Below, piece by piece: positions 47,227-57,543 of a DNA stretch of 64,000 bases. The notes under the pieces are model-generated. The model did no database searches. It worked only from the letters and a program-made list of their open reading frames with translations, and was not told where the DNA came from. Made by a program: the position numbers and the translations under genes. How positions within the stretch are numbered: position 1 is the first letter of the stretch; the number at the start of each line of letters is the position of its first letter. Location: NCBI RefSeq assembly GCF_030690045.1, contig NZ_JAUYHK010000011.1, forward strand, positions 124,001-188,000, given 5' to 3'. This stretch comes from Thalassospira sp. GTDB lineage: Bacteria; Pseudomonadota; Alphaproteobacteria; Rhodospirillales; Thalassospiraceae.

Positions 47227-48330
47227 ATGGAAACTATTCTTGCGTTCCTTTTTGTTTTGTCGGTTTTGGTGTTTGTGCATGAATTCGGGCATTATTGGGT
47301 CGCAATCCGTTCTGGCGTAAAAGTCGAAGCCTTCTCAATCGGTTTTGGTCCGGAATTGTTTGGCTGGCGCGACAAGCGCGGGACACGCTGGAAGGTTAGC
47401 GCCCTGCCGCTGGGCGGGTATGTCAAGATGTTTGGCGATATGAATCCTGCCAGCGTCGGGCAGCGTGATGATCTGAGCGACGAAGATCGCAAGCATGCCT
47501 TTCATCACAAAAGCCTTTGGGCCCGTGCTGCCATTGTTTTTGCCGGTCCGCTTGCCAATTTCATTTTTGCCGTGATCGTTTTTGCGGTTTTGTTTGCCGT
47601 CGTTGGTCAGCAACGGGCCTTGCCGGTTGTCGGAGATGTGGTGGCCGAAAGCCCGGCGGCGGTTGCCGGTTTGCAATCGCAGGACCGGATCGTGGCCATT
47701 GATGGGCAGGACATTGCCTGGTTTGATGAATTGTCGGCCATTGTGCGTCAAAAAGGCGGGCAATCTGTTACTCTGTCTGTCACTAGGAATGACCAATTTA
47801 TCGAGATCGTGGCGACGCCGGAATTGATCGTCGCGGGCGAGGGTGAAAATGCCGAAAGATTTGGCCGTCTTGGCGTCTCCGCCGGAGCCTTTGAAACGCA
47901 GCGCGATGGCCCTGTCGAAGCGATTGGCAAGGCTTTTTCCTCGACATATAATCTGACGGCACAGACACTTGGCGCGTTAGGTGAAATGATTTCCGGCCAG
48001 CGCGACAGCAGCGAACTGGGTGGGCCGATCCGTATTGCCCAGATGTCGGGTGAAGTTGCGGAAGGCGGTCTTGCGCCGTTGCTGTTTTTTATGGGGTATC
48101 TGTCGATCAGTCTGGGGTTAATAAACCTGATGCCGGTGCCGGTTCTGGATGGCGGACATCTGGTTTTTTATGCCATCGAAGCCATTAGGGGCAAACCAAT
48201 GGGAGCCCGCGCACAAGAATATGGTTTCCGAGTGGGCGCAGGTTTGATATTCAGCTTGATAATTTTTGCGACATGGAATGATCTGGCGCAATTGGGCGTC
48301 TGGAATTTCTTCAAGGGCCTTGTGGGCTGA
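47227..48330 (+). CDS. rseP: Site-2 metalloprotease RseP
   Basis: 367 residues. The zinc-binding HEFGH motif is at residues 18-22 in the first helix, the second metal ligand lies in NLMPVPVLDGGHL, and one PDZ domain (about residues 125-205) sits between. It cleaves anti-sigma factors and leftover signal peptides within the membrane. There is a single visible PDZ domain, whereas E. coli RseP has two. The stop overlaps the bamA start. Confidence 0.95.
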   Translation: METILAFLFVLSVLVFVHEFGHYWVAIRSGVKVEAFSIGFGPELFGWRDKRGTRWKVSALPLGGYVKMFGDMNPASVGQRDDLSDEDRKHAFHHKSLWARAAIVFAGPLANFIFAVIVFAVLFAVVGQQRALPVVGDVVAESPAAVAGLQSQDRIVAIDGQDIAWFDELSAIVRQKGGQSVTLSVTRNDQFIEIVATPELIVAGEGENAERFGRLGVSAGAFETQRDGPVEAIGKAFSSTYNLTAQTLGALGEMISGQRDSSELGGPIRIAQMSGEVAEGGLAPLLFFMGYLSISLGLINLMPVPVLDGGHLVFYAIEAIRGKPMGARAQEYGFRVGAGLIFSLIIFATWNDLAQLGVWNFFKGLVG

Positions 48331-50651
48331 TGACGGCGAATATCTGGGGGTTGGTTTTGCTGCGTAAAGTACGAATAGCCGTTATTTTGTCAGCGCTTGC
48401 GAGCGGTGCCGTTTCTGCGATTGTTCCGGTTTCGGTACAGGCGCAGACCTTTCCCGCCATTCGCGAAATTGCCGTTGATGGCAATAACCGTATCGAAGCT
48501 GGTACGGTGAATGCTTATCTTTCGGTTCGTGAGGGAGACTCTTACGATCCTGAAAAGATCAACGAATCGCTCAAGGCTTTGTTCGCAACCGGTCTTTTTG
48601 CCGATGTTTCGATTGCTTTTGACAATGGCGTGATGCGGATTCAGGTGGTCGAAAACCCGATCATCAATCAGATCGCCTTTGAAGGAAACCAGCGCCTGAA
48701 GGATGATGTTCTGTCATCCGAAGTTCAGTTGCGCCCGCGTGTGGTCTATACCCGCACCAAGGTTCAGGCCGATGTTCAGCGGATTCTGGAACTTTATCGG
48801 CGTTCCGGGCGGTTTGCCGCCACGGTTGAGCCAAAAGTCATTCAGCTTGAACAAAATCGTGTCGATCTGGTTTTTGAAATTACCGAAGGGGACGCCACCG
48901 GCGTTCGCCGCATCAATTTTGTCGGCAATCAGGCGTTCAGTGATGGCGAATTGCGCGAAGTTGTCCGCACCACCGAAACGGCTTGGTGGCGTATTCTGAC
49001 ATCGGACGACAATTATGATCCGGATCGCGTGACCTTTGACCGCGAATTGCTGCGCCGGTTTTATCTTTCCGCGGGTTATGCCGATTTTCAGGTGATGTCG
49101 TCGGTTGCTGAACTAACACCGGACCGTTCGGATTTTTTTATTACCTATACCGTTACCGAGGGTAGCCGTTACCGTTTCGGCGACATCAATATTGTTTCCC
49201 AGATCGACAAGGTTGATCCCGAGACACTTTATCCTCTGATTCAGCTTGAAAAAGGCGAGTGGTACAACGCCGATTATGTTGAAGACATGATTGCGACCGT
49301 GTCCGATCATGTCGGCGATCAGGGGTATGCCTTTATCGAAGTGCGCCCGGATTTGCAGCGAAATCGCGATGAGAATGTGATTGACGTGACCCTGACCATT
49401 ACCGAAGGGCCGAAGGTCTATGTCCAGCGGATTGATGTGGTGGGCAATAGCCGCACGCTTGACGAAGTGGTTCGGCGTGAATTCCGTCTGGTTGAAGGTG
49501 ATGCCTTTAGCAGTTCCGGGTTGAAGAGGTCCCGTCAGCGCGTTGAAAACCTGAATTTTTTCAAAACGGTTGATGTCAAGACTTTGCCCGGTGATGCGCC
49601 GGATCAGACAATTCTTGAAGTCGATGTCGAGGAAAAATCGACCGGCGAATTTTCGATCGGGGCCGGTTACGGTACCGATCAGGGGGCTTTTGGTCAGGCT
49701 GGTATCCGGGAACGGAACCTGCTGGGCAAAGGGCAGGATTTGCGGCTTGGCTTTACCTTGGGATCGACGAACCGCCAGATTGACCTGTCCTTTACCGAAC
49801 CCTATTTCCTGGATCGCGATGTCAGTGCCGGGTTTGACATTTTCCGGCGCGAAATCGACAATCAGGATGAAAGTTCGTATGATGAACAGAAAACCGGCTT
49901 TGGCTTGCGCAGTGGATTTCGGTATTCGGAACAGTTGAGCCAGTCGGTGCGTTATGGTCTGGAATTCAACGAATATTCCGATATCGACAGTGATGCATCG
50001 CGCCTTATCCGTGAAGAAGACCCCGAATTTTCAGTGTCATCAGTTGGCCACACTTTGACCTATGATCAGCGTGACAGTGCGGTGTCGCCTAAAGATGGGT
50101 ATTTCGTTCAGCTTTCCAATGATTTTGCAGGGGTTGGCGGATCCGAAACTTATCTGAATTCCCGTGTATCTGGCGGATATTACATTCCGATGGATCGGGA
50201 AAAGGAATGGGTGTTGAGCGCAAAGGGATCGTCGGGTTATATTTTTGGCATTGGCGATGATACCCGCGTTTCCCAGCGGTACTTTGTTGGGGGCAGCAAT
50301 TTGCGCGGTTTTGCCGCATCGGGGGTTGGCCCGCGTGACATTGCGTCAGGCGATGCTGTCGGTGGCAAGATGTTTTACACGGGGTCAGTGCAACTTGATT
50401 TCCCGCTTGGTCTGCCATCCGAATTTGCGATTACCGGGCGCGTCTTTAGCGATTTCGGTTCTTCGCGGGATGTCGATGGAGCCCGTCCGGGGGAAATCTA
50501 TGATACCGGCTCACTACGCAGTTCTGTAGGGGTTGGCGTTGGTTGGGAATCGCCGTTTGGACCGATTGGCGTCGATCTTTCACAGGCGATCATGAAAGAA
50601 GATTTTGACGAAGAGGAAGTGTTCCGTCTGAACTTCGGAACCAGATTCTGA
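48330..50651 (+). CDS. bamA: Outer-membrane protein assembly factor BamA
   Basis: 773 residues. A signal peptide ends near VSVQAQ (residues about 35-39). Five POTRA repeats follow (about residues 40-430), then a 16-strand Omp85 barrel ending in phenylalanine (NFGTRF). VGGSNLRGFAASGVGPRD contains the conserved VRGF/Y-type loop motif (here LRGF). BamA inserts barrel proteins into the outer membrane. It lies with rseP and skp, the usual grouping. Confidence 0.97.
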   Translation: MTANIWGLVLLRKVRIAVILSALASGAVSAIVPVSVQAQTFPAIREIAVDGNNRIEAGTVNAYLSVREGDSYDPEKINESLKALFATGLFADVSIAFDNGVMRIQVVENPIINQIAFEGNQRLKDDVLSSEVQLRPRVVYTRTKVQADVQRILELYRRSGRFAATVEPKVIQLEQNRVDLVFEITEGDATGVRRINFVGNQAFSDGELREVVRTTETAWWRILTSDDNYDPDRVTFDRELLRRFYLSAGYADFQVMSSVAELTPDRSDFFITYTVTEGSRYRFGDINIVSQIDKVDPETLYPLIQLEKGEWYNADYVEDMIATVSDHVGDQGYAFIEVRPDLQRNRDENVIDVTLTITEGPKVYVQRIDVVGNSRTLDEVVRREFRLVEGDAFSSSGLKRSRQRVENLNFFKTVDVKTLPGDAPDQTILEVDVEEKSTGEFSIGAGYGTDQGAFGQAGIRERNLLGKGQDLRLGFTLGSTNRQIDLSFTEPYFLDRDVSAGFDIFRREIDNQDESSYDEQKTGFGLRSGFRYSEQLSQSVRYGLEFNEYSDIDSDASRLIREEDPEFSVSSVGHTLTYDQRDSAVSPKDGYFVQLSNDFAGVGGSETYLNSRVSGGYYIPMDREKEWVLSAKGSSGYIFGIGDDTRVSQRYFVGGSNLRGFAASGVGPRDIASGDAVGGKMFYTGSVQLDFPLGLPSEFAITGRVFSDFGSSRDVDGARPGEIYDTGSLRSSVGVGVGWESPFGPIGVDLSQAIMKEDFDEEEVFRLNFGTRF

Positions 50652-51229
50652 TGGATATCATGAATATTGCAAAAAAAATGCTGGTTGCGGTTACTCTTTT
50701 GGCCGCCAGCGCCAGCTATGCCCCGGTTACGGCACAGGAAGCAAACCCTGAAACGTCGGCAATTGTCATGATTGTCGATTTTGAAGGCATCATGCGTGAA
50801 GCATCCGCACCACAAGATATTCGCAAACAGGTTGAAGAACGCCGCAATGGCTATCAGCAGGAAATCGAAAAGCGGCAGCAGGAGCTACGGGAGGAAGATC
50901 AGAAGATCGCCCAGCAGCGAACCTTGCTGAGTGCTGAGGTCCTGCAACAAAAACGCCAAGAATTTCAACAAAAAGTGGCCGAATTTCAGAAATTTGCCCA
51001 GGCACGCAACAAGGTTCTGGATGAATCCCTCAATGAGGCGCGTGTAGCGTTTCAGAAAAAGCTGATTGAAATCATTGCCGATGTTGCCGAAGAACGAAGC
51101 GCAACACTGGTTTTGCATAAAAGCCAGGTTATCCTTCATGCAAATGCGATGGATGCGAGCAAGGAAGTATTTGATCGTGTCAATGCGGCTATGCCAACCT
51201 TTACGGTGCAATTCAAGGAAGCATCCTGA
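50651..51229 (+). CDS. skp: Periplasmic chaperone Skp (OmpH family)
   Basis: 192 residues. A signal peptide with likely cleavage after APVTAQ (residue about 29) is followed by a long charged helical hairpin (residues about 60-135, rich in Gln, Glu, Lys and Arg), the tentacle region of Skp. It binds unfolded outer-membrane proteins on their way to BamA. Its ATG overlaps the bamA stop, and its stop overlaps the lpxD start, so the three are translationally coupled. An ATG at 50660 is also possible. Confidence 0.9.
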   Translation: MDIMNIAKKMLVAVTLLAASASYAPVTAQEANPETSAIVMIVDFEGIMREASAPQDIRKQVEERRNGYQQEIEKRQQELREEDQKIAQQRTLLSAEVLQQKRQEFQQKVAEFQKFAQARNKVLDESLNEARVAFQKKLIEIIADVAEERSATLVLHKSQVILHANAMDASKEVFDRVNAAMPTFTVQFKEAS

Positions 51230-52248
51230 TGGCGGATGGGCGTTTTTTCGAGCGTAAAGGCCCGTTTTCCATTGCCGAAATTGCAGAAATTTCCGGTGCC
51301 ATGATTGCTGATGGCTGCCCTGAAAATCTGAGTGTTTCCGATGTGGCTCCGCTGCAAACTGCCGATGAAAACTGTCTGAGCTTTTTTGATAACCGCAAAT
51401 ATCTTGATGCGTTTGCCGCAAGCAAGGCTGGGGCCTGTTTTGTCCGTGAAGAATTTGCCAGCCGGGCACCTTCGGGCATGGTTCTGTTTTTGTCGGATGA
51501 TCCTTACCGTGCCTATGCCAAGGCGGCGCGTGCCTTTTATCAGGCACCTGATGCCAATGGGGTTATCTCTGACCGGGCTTTTGTTGATCCGTCAGCCGTT
51601 TTGGCCACAGGGGTGCAGGTTGATCCCGGTGCAGTGATCGAAGCCGGTGTCGAAATCGGGGCCGGGACGCATATTGCGGCCAATGCGGTGATCGGCAGGG
51701 GCGTTGTGATTGGCGACGGGTGCCATATTGGTGCCGGTGCCGCCTTGAGCCATTGCATGATTGGCAATTTGTGCATCATTTATTCCGGTGCGCGGATCGG
51801 GCAGGATGGTTTTGGCTTTGCCATGGGCGCACAGGGACATTTGAAAGTGCCGCAGCTGGGCCGGGTGATTATTGGCCACGATGTTGAAGTCGGGGCCAAT
51901 TCCACGATTGATCGCGGGGCTGGTCCGGATACGGTGATTGGCAATGGGTGCCGGATCGACAATCTGGTGCAGATCGGACATAACGTCGAATTGGGCATGG
52001 GCTGTGTGGTTGTTGCCAATGTCGGTATTTCCGGTTCAACCAAACTGGGCCGTTTTGTCGTTGTCGGCGGACAGGCAGGCATTGCCGGGCATCTTGAAAT
52101 TGGTGATGGCGCACGGATTTCAGCGCAGGCCGGTGTGATGCGTAATGTCAAGGCGGGGGAAGTCGTGGGTGGCAGCCCTGCTGTCCCGATGATGGAATTC
52201 CATAAACAGACCGTGGCGCTGTCACGGTTGATACGAAAAAAGCAATAA
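51229..52248 (+). CDS. lpxD: UDP-3-O-acyl-glucosamine N-acyltransferase
   Basis: 339 residues. A small N-terminal uridine-binding domain (about 1-105) precedes a left-handed beta helix built from hexapeptide repeats ([21 protein letters not shown] and many more). The general-base histidine lies in [12 protein letters not shown]. It adds the N-linked acyl chain in the third step of lipid A synthesis. Confidence 0.97.
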   Translation: MADGRFFERKGPFSIAEIAEISGAMIADGCPENLSVSDVAPLQTADENCLSFFDNRKYLDAFAASKAGACFVREEFASRAPSGMVLFLSDDPYRAYAKAARAFYQAPDANGVISDRAFVDPSAVLATGVQVDPGAVIEAGVEIGAGTHIAANAVIGRGVVIGDGCHIGAGAALSHCMIGNLCIIYSGARIGQDGFGFAMGAQGHLKVPQLGRVIIGHDVEVGANSTIDRGAGPDTVIGNGCRIDNLVQIGHNVELGMGCVVVANVGISGSTKLGRFVVVGGQAGIAGHLEIGDGARISAQAGVMRNVKAGEVVGGSPAVPMMEFHKQTVALSRLIRKKQ

Positions 52249-52259
52249 GGACTGCACGA

Positions 52260-52709
52260 ATGACCGAACTGGTAAATGTTGATATCCAGCGCATTCTGGA
52301 AATGATTCCACATCGTTATCCGTTCTTGCTGATCGACAAGGTGATTGATATTGATGCCGGGGAATCAGCCACGGGCATCAAGAATGTCACGATGAATGAA
52401 CCGCAATTTACCGGTCATTTCCCGCAACAGCCGATCATGCCTGGTGTTTTGATCATCGAAAGCATGGCCCAGACGGCAGCGATCCTTGTTGTGCATACTT
52501 TGGGCGGGGAGTCCGAAGGCAAGCTGGTTTATTTCATGAGTATCGACAATGCCCGTTTCCGCAAACCGGTGGTGCCTGGCGATGTGATGCATATTCATGT
52601 CAAAAAGAAACAAAGCCGCGGGCCGGTCTGGAAATTTGAAAGTGAAGTGCGGGTTGACGGACAAGTCGTTGCCGAGGCAACCATCGCAGCCATGATCCGG
52701 GGCAATTAA
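52260..52709 (+). CDS. fabZ: 3-hydroxyacyl-[acyl-carrier-protein] dehydratase FabZ
   Basis: 149 residues, hot-dog fold. [11 protein letters not shown] and the catalytic pair His53 and Glu67 ([16 protein letters not shown]) are present. It removes water from 3-hydroxyacyl-ACP; lying between lpxD and lpxA it competes for the same hydroxyacyl-ACP pool that lipid A synthesis uses, which balances phospholipid and lipid A. Confidence 0.98.
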   Translation: MTELVNVDIQRILEMIPHRYPFLLIDKVIDIDAGESATGIKNVTMNEPQFTGHFPQQPIMPGVLIIESMAQTAAILVVHTLGGESEGKLVYFMSIDNARFRKPVVPGDVMHIHVKKKQSRGPVWKFESEVRVDGQVVAEATIAAMIRGN

Positions 52710-52711
52710 TA

Positions 52712-53515
52712 ATGTCAAAGGTGCATCCGACGGCCATTGTCGAAGATGGTGCAAAGATCGGTGCCGACGTTGAAATCGGCCCTTATTGCACGGTCGGCGC
52801 GGCGGTAACACTGGGTGACCGGGTCCGGCTGCATTCGCATGTTGTGGTGACCGGCATTACCGAAATTGGTGATGACAGTGCGGTTTTCCCGTTTGCATCC
52901 ATCGGGCATGCCCCACAGGATCTGAAATTCAAGGGGGAACCATCGCGACTGGTGATTGGCAAGCGAGCCAATATCCGCGAGGGTGTGACCATGAATCCGG
53001 GAACCGAGGGTGGCGGAATGTTGACCTCGATCGGGGATGACTGCCTGTTTATGACCGGATCCCATGTCGGCCATGACTGTCATATTGGCAATCATTGCAT
53101 CATTGTGAATAACGGCACACTGGGCGGGCATGTTCTGGTCGATGATTTTGCGATTGTCGGTGGTCTATCTGCAGTTCACCAGTTTGTGCGCATTGGGCGT
53201 CACGCCATGATTGGCGGCATGACCGGGGTTGAAAGTGACGTTATTCCCTATGGTTCGGTCATCGGGAACCGTGCTTATCTTTCGGGTTTGAATATTGTCG
53301 GTTTGAAACGCCGGGGATTTGACCGTGAGACCATTCATTCTCTGCGCAAGGCCTATCGGCTTTTATTTGCACAGGAAGGCACGCTGGCCGAACGGGTCGA
53401 AGAAGTCTCCAAGGATTTCGACGGCGTCGGTCCGGTGATGGAAATCATCAGTTTTTTGAAAGCCGAGAGCATGCGCTCGGTCTGTACGCCGAAATATGAC
53501 AGCTCAGCAGGGTAA
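52712..53515 (+). CDS. lpxA: UDP-N-acetylglucosamine O-acyltransferase
   Basis: 267 residues, left-handed beta helix of hexapeptide repeats with a helical C-terminal tail. The catalytic-histidine region SHVGHDCHIGNHC and IGGMTGVESDVIPYG match LpxA. First step of lipid A synthesis. The end overlaps the lpxI start by 20 bases. Confidence 0.98.
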   Translation: MSKVHPTAIVEDGAKIGADVEIGPYCTVGAAVTLGDRVRLHSHVVVTGITEIGDDSAVFPFASIGHAPQDLKFKGEPSRLVIGKRANIREGVTMNPGTEGGGMLTSIGDDCLFMTGSHVGHDCHIGNHCIIVNNGTLGGHVLVDDFAIVGGLSAVHQFVRIGRHAMIGGMTGVESDVIPYGSVIGNRAYLSGLNIVGLKRRGFDRETIHSLRKAYRLLFAQEGTLAERVEEVSKDFDGVGPVMEIISFLKAESMRSVCTPKYDSSAG

Positions 53516-54341
53516 ACTCGGCATCATTGCCGGGGGTGGAGATCTTCCTGCCCGCCTTATCGAAGCCGCACAGGCCTCGGGGCGGGCGGTATTCGTTGTT
53601 GCGCTGGAAGGGCATGCCAATGACCCGATGCTGCAAACCGTTCCACACACCGTCGTTCGCCTTGGGGCTGCTTCTCGGATTTTGGGGAGCCTGAAAGCCG
53701 AGAAGTGCGAGGATGTGGTTCTGGCGGGTAAGGTCCGGCGACCATCACTTGCCGGAATCCGGCCTGATTGGCGCGGGGCACGTATGCTGATGAAAATGGG
53801 GCTGCGCGCATTGGGCGATGACGATTTGTTGCGTCTGGTCGGGCAGGAACTGGAAAAAGAAGGTTTTCGTCTGGTCGGAGTGCATGACATTCTGACAGAC
53901 CTTGTGACACCCGAAGGTGTTCTGGGGCGTGTCAAACCTGATGATCAGGCAATCCGCGATGCTATGCATGGCTTGAAAATTGCGCGGTTGCTGGGTTCGG
54001 CTGATGTCGGGCAGGGATGTGTTGTCCAGCAGGGGCTGGTTTTGGCCCTTGAAGCGATTGAAGGCACAGATGAAATGGTGCGGCGTTCAGCCCTGTATGC
54101 CCGGGATGGTGTTGGTGGTGTGCTGATCAAGTCCAGCAAGCCCCAACAGGACAAACGCCTTGATTTGCCCGCGATTGGCACGATCACCATCGAAACCGCC
54201 CATAAGGCGGGATTGCGCGGGGTAGCGTTGCTGGCAGGCGGCACACTGATCATTGATCGCGACCATGTTGTTGATCTTGCCAATCAATATGACCTATTTG
54301 TTGTTGGCATGACGCTGGACGAAGCCAATGATCCTGAATGA
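53496..54341 (+). CDS. lpxI: UDP-2,3-diacylglucosamine pyrophosphatase LpxI (DUF1009)
   Basis: 281 residues. GKLGIIAGGGDLPARLIEAA at the N terminus and DLVTPEGVLGRVKPDDQA are LpxI features. It hydrolyses UDP-2,3-diacylglucosamine to lipid X. It replaces the unrelated LpxH of gammaproteobacteria, as expected for Alphaproteobacteria, and attacks a different phosphorus atom. Its position between lpxA and lpxB supports the call. Confidence 0.94.
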   Translation: MTAQQGKLGIIAGGGDLPARLIEAAQASGRAVFVVALEGHANDPMLQTVPHTVVRLGAASRILGSLKAEKCEDVVLAGKVRRPSLAGIRPDWRGARMLMKMGLRALGDDDLLRLVGQELEKEGFRLVGVHDILTDLVTPEGVLGRVKPDDQAIRDAMHGLKIARLLGSADVGQGCVVQQGLVLALEAIEGTDEMVRRSALYARDGVGGVLIKSSKPQQDKRLDLPAIGTITIETAHKAGLRGVALLAGGTLIIDRDHVVDLANQYDLFVVGMTLDEANDPE

Positions 54342-55515
54342 TTCCGTTAAAATCATGCTGGTGGCGGGCGAGGCGTCTGGCGATCAACTGGGCGGTCGTC
54401 TGATGGCGGCGCTTCGGCGTAAAAACTCCGATATCCAATTCATTGGCGTTGGGGGCCCGCGTATGATTGCCGAGGGGATGGAAAGCCTTTTTCCGATGGA
54501 TGAAATGTCGGTGATGGGGCTGGCCGAAATTATTCCCCATATTCCGCATTTGTTGCGCCGCATCCGTCAGACCGCCGATTATGCCCGTGACCAACGTCCG
54601 GATGTTGTCATTACCATCGATGCGCCGGATTTCAGTTTTCGGGTTGGCAAAAGGCTGGCTGGGTCGGGAATCCCGCTTGTGCATTATGTTGCGCCATCGG
54701 TTTGGGCGTGGCGACCGGGGCGGGCAAAGAAGATTGCCGGTTTTCTGGATCATCTGTTGGCTATTTTGCCATTCGAGCCCCCGTATTTCGAGAAAGAAGG
54801 CCTGCCGACCAGTTTTATCGGCCATTCCGCCGTTGAAGAACGCCATGATGGCAATGCCGCCCGGTTTCGCGATGTGCACGGCATCGGCCAAGATGAGAAA
54901 ATCGTGACGGTATTGCCCGGCAGCCGCCATTCTGAAGTTAAAAAACTGCTACCGGTTTTTGCCGAAGGGGTGGAGCAGTTAACTGCCAGATACCCCGAGT
55001 GCAAGATTGTGATCCCCACCGTCAGCAAGGTTGCCGATATGGTGACGGCAGAGGCTGGAAAATGGCCGTGCAAACCGATTGTGGTTTTGGGGGATCAGGA
55101 TCGCCGTGATGCATTTTCTGTGTCCCATGCCGCATTGGCGGCATCTGGAACGGTGTCTTTGGAACTGGCGATTGCCGGGGTGCCGCATGTGATTGCCTAT
55201 CGTGTTCATCCGGTGACGGCGTGGCTGGTGCGACGGCTGGTGCGGATTGATACGGCAACGATTGTGAATCTGGTGCTGGGAAATAAACTGGTGCCTGAAT
55301 TTTTGCAGGAAAACTGTAAGGCGGATCAGATATTGCCGGTTCTGGAAAAGATGATTTTTGACGAAGCAACCAGAACCGTTCACAAGCAGGGGTTTGAAAC
55401 GGCATCGCGTTTTCTGGGATTTGGCGATATTCCGCCCAGTGACAAGGCCGCTGATGTTGTTTTGGATGTCATTGCAAAAAATAAACTCAAACAGGCTGGT
55501 AACCGGGTGGGGTAA
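54328..55515 (+). CDS. lpxB: Lipid-A-disaccharide synthase
   Basis: 395 residues, GT-B type glycosyltransferase. VAGEASGDQLGGRLM at the N terminus, VHYVAPSVWAWRPGR and LPGSRHSEV are diagnostic. It joins lipid X to UDP-2,3-diacylglucosamine. The ATG at 54328 overlaps lpxI by 14 bases; an ATG at 54355 is possible. LpxC, LpxK and WaaA are not in the window. Confidence 0.97.
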   Translation: MILNDSVKIMLVAGEASGDQLGGRLMAALRRKNSDIQFIGVGGPRMIAEGMESLFPMDEMSVMGLAEIIPHIPHLLRRIRQTADYARDQRPDVVITIDAPDFSFRVGKRLAGSGIPLVHYVAPSVWAWRPGRAKKIAGFLDHLLAILPFEPPYFEKEGLPTSFIGHSAVEERHDGNAARFRDVHGIGQDEKIVTVLPGSRHSEVKKLLPVFAEGVEQLTARYPECKIVIPTVSKVADMVTAEAGKWPCKPIVVLGDQDRRDAFSVSHAALAASGTVSLELAIAGVPHVIAYRVHPVTAWLVRRLVRIDTATIVNLVLGNKLVPEFLQENCKADQILPVLEKMIFDEATRTVHKQGFETASRFLGFGDIPPSDKAADVVLDVIAKNKLKQAGNRVG

Positions 55516-55562
55516 AACGCTAGTTTGGGGCATTGAAACCCGCACTGACGGAGATGAACCCA

Positions 55563-56003
55563 ATGCGTTATCTGCACACTATGGTACGTGTCGAAGATGT
55601 TGATGCGTCGATGAATTTTTATTGCGGCCTGCTGGGCATGATTGAAACCCGCCGTTATGAAAGCGAGAAGGGCCGTTTTACCCTGATCTATCTTGCGGCC
55701 CCCGCAGACAGGGAACTGGCGGGTCAAACCCAGGCTCCGCTTTTGGAACTGACCTATAACTGGGACCCGGAAGACTATACCGGCGGGCGTAATTTTGGTC
55801 ATCTGGCCTATGAAGTCGATGATATCTATGCGACGTGCCAGAAATTGCAGGATGGCGGCGTGACGATCAACCGCCCACCGCGTGATGGCCATATGGCTTT
55901 TGTCCGTTCCCCCGACGGGATTTCAATCGAGTTCCTGCAAAAGGGAGAGTCCCTTGCCCCGGCTGAACCGTGGGTCAGCATGGCCAATACCGGCAACTGG
56001 TAA
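55563..56003 (+). CDS. gloA: Lactoylglutathione lyase (glyoxalase I)
   Basis: 146 residues from the ATG at 55563, nine bases after ACGGAG; an ATG at 55554 is too close to that site. The four metal ligands of GloA are in place: His5 (LHTMVRV), Glu62 (LELTYNW), His80 (FGHLAYEV) and Glu123 (IEFLQK). LTYNW is characteristic of glyoxalase I rather than other VOC proteins. It converts the methylglyoxal-glutathione adduct to S-lactoylglutathione. It stands alone and converges on gltA. Confidence 0.92.
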   Translation: MRYLHTMVRVEDVDASMNFYCGLLGMIETRRYESEKGRFTLIYLAAPADRELAGQTQAPLLELTYNWDPEDYTGGRNFGHLAYEVDDIYATCQKLQDGGVTINRPPRDGHMAFVRSPDGISIEFLQKGESLAPAEPWVSMANTGNW

Positions 56004-56027
56004 TCTCCGATTCTGCAACAGAACGAC

Positions 56028-56055
56028 AAAAGGCCCGGAAAATTCCGGGCCTTTT
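56028..56055. terminator. Bidirectional terminator between gloA and gltA
   Basis: AAAAGGCCCGGAA and TTCCGGGCCTTTT form a perfect 13-base stem with an AA spacer. A T tract follows on both strands, suiting the convergent genes. Confidence 0.88.
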
Positions 56056-56079
56056 GATTTTGGCTGATGTGCCGATATT

Positions 56080-57387
56080 TTAGCGTTTGTCGACCGGGAC
56101 AAACGGACGTTCGATAATACCGGTGAAAAGTTGACGTGGACGGCCGATTTTCTGCGACGGATCCTCGATCATTTCTTTCCACTGGGCGATCCAGCCGACG
56201 GTGCGGGCCACCGCGAACAGCACGGTAAACATGCTTTCGGGAATACCCATCGCCTTGAAGATGATACCGGAATAGAAATCGACGTTCGGATAGAGTTTTT
56301 TCTCGATGAAATACTCGTCCTCGCGGGCGATACGTTCCAATTCCTGGGCAACGTCAAGCAGCGGATCCTGAACATTGAGTTCCTTGAGAACTTCGTGACA
56401 GGTTTCCTGCATGACCTTGGCGCGCGGATCGTAGTTTTTGTAAACCCGGTGACCAAAACCCATCAGACGGAAGGGATCATCCTTGTCCTTGGCCTTGGCA
56501 ACGAAAGCCGGGATGTTTTTGACATCACCGATTTCATTGAGCATTTTCAGAACAGCTTCGTTCGCACCGCCATGCGCAGGCCCCCAAAGCGAGGCTATGC
56601 CCGCGGCAATACAGGCAAACGGATTTGCACCGGATGACCCGGCCAGACGGACGGTCGAAGTCGATGCATTCTGTTCGTGGTCGGCATGCAAAATCAGAAT
56701 GCGGTCCATTGCCTTGGCAAGAATCGGATTGACTTCGTATTTCTGGCAGGGGACGGCAAACATCATCGACAGGAAGTTCGCTGCATAGGGCAGGTCATTC
56801 TGCGGATACTGGAACGGCTGGCCAATAGAATATTTATAGGCCATGGCGGCGATTGTCGGCATTTTCGCAATCAGGCGATAGGCCGAAATCAGACGCTGAT
56901 TCGGGTCATTGATGTCGGTACTGTCATGATAAAAGGCCGACATGGCACCAACAACACCGCACAGGATCGCCATCGGATGGGCATCGCGGCGGAAACCGTT
57001 ATAGAAATTGCGCATCTGTTCATGCACCATCGTGTGCATGGTGATGTCATTTTCAAACTGTTTCTTGTCGGTTGCATTGGGAAGTTCGCCATAGAGTAGC
57101 AGATGACAGACTTCGAGGAAGTCTGCATTTTCTGCCAGTTCGTCAATCGCGTAACCGCGATGGCGCAGAATGCCAACATCACCATCAATATAGGTCAGGG
57201 TAGATTCGCAACTGCCGGTCGAGGTGAAACCCGGATCATAGGTAAAATAGCCCGTATCAGCATAAAGTTTACGAATGTCGATAACCGACGGTCCGATGCT
57301 TCCCTGAAGCACCGGAAGCTCAATGGTCTTGCCATTGGAATTGTCAGTTAACGTCACGGTATGGGAAGCCTTGGTATTGTGTGCCAT
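56080..57387 (-). CDS. gltA: Citrate synthase
   Basis: 435 residues, the hexameric type II length. Catalytic regions [19 protein letters not shown] and [15 protein letters not shown] are present, and the N-terminal beta domain ([14 protein letters not shown]) is typical of Gram-negative NADH-regulated enzymes. It starts the citric acid cycle from oxaloacetate and acetyl-CoA. A promoter lies about 100 bases upstream and GGGAAGGA precedes the ATG. Confidence 0.98.
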   Translation of the reverse strand: MAHNTKASHTVTLTDNSNGKTIELPVLQGSIGPSVIDIRKLYADTGYFTYDPGFTSTGSCESTLTYIDGDVGILRHRGYAIDELAENADFLEVCHLLLYGELPNATDKKQFENDITMHTMVHEQMRNFYNGFRRDAHPMAILCGVVGAMSAFYHDSTDINDPNQRLISAYRLIAKMPTIAAMAYKYSIGQPFQYPQNDLPYAANFLSMMFAVPCQKYEVNPILAKAMDRILILHADHEQNASTSTVRLAGSSGANPFACIAAGIASLWGPAHGGANEAVLKMLNEIGDVKNIPAFVAKAKDKDDPFRLMGFGHRVYKNYDPRAKVMQETCHEVLKELNVQDPLLDVAQELERIAREDEYFIEKKLYPNVDFYSGIIFKAMGIPESMFTVLFAVARTVGWIAQWKEMIEDPSQKIGRPRQLFTGIIERPFVPVDKR

Positions 57388-57483
57388 GACTTTTTTCCTT
57401 CCCTTTTAAAAGACGGTTTCAGGGACCAAACTCATTCAAACAGAATTGTCTCTTTAAATGAGGTTGGCCCCCAGGTTGGACGC

Positions 57484-57512
57484 AGCATAATGCCGCAATG
57501 CAAAAAGCGCAA
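57484..57512 (-). promoter_or_regulatory. Promoter of gltA
   Basis: Read on the minus strand: TTGCGC, 17-base spacer, TATGCT. Predicted start near 57477, giving a 90-base leader. It lies between the gltX stop and gltA. Confidence 0.58.
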
Positions 57513-57543
57513 ATAGACTAATTAAAGCTTTAGTGTCATTCCG

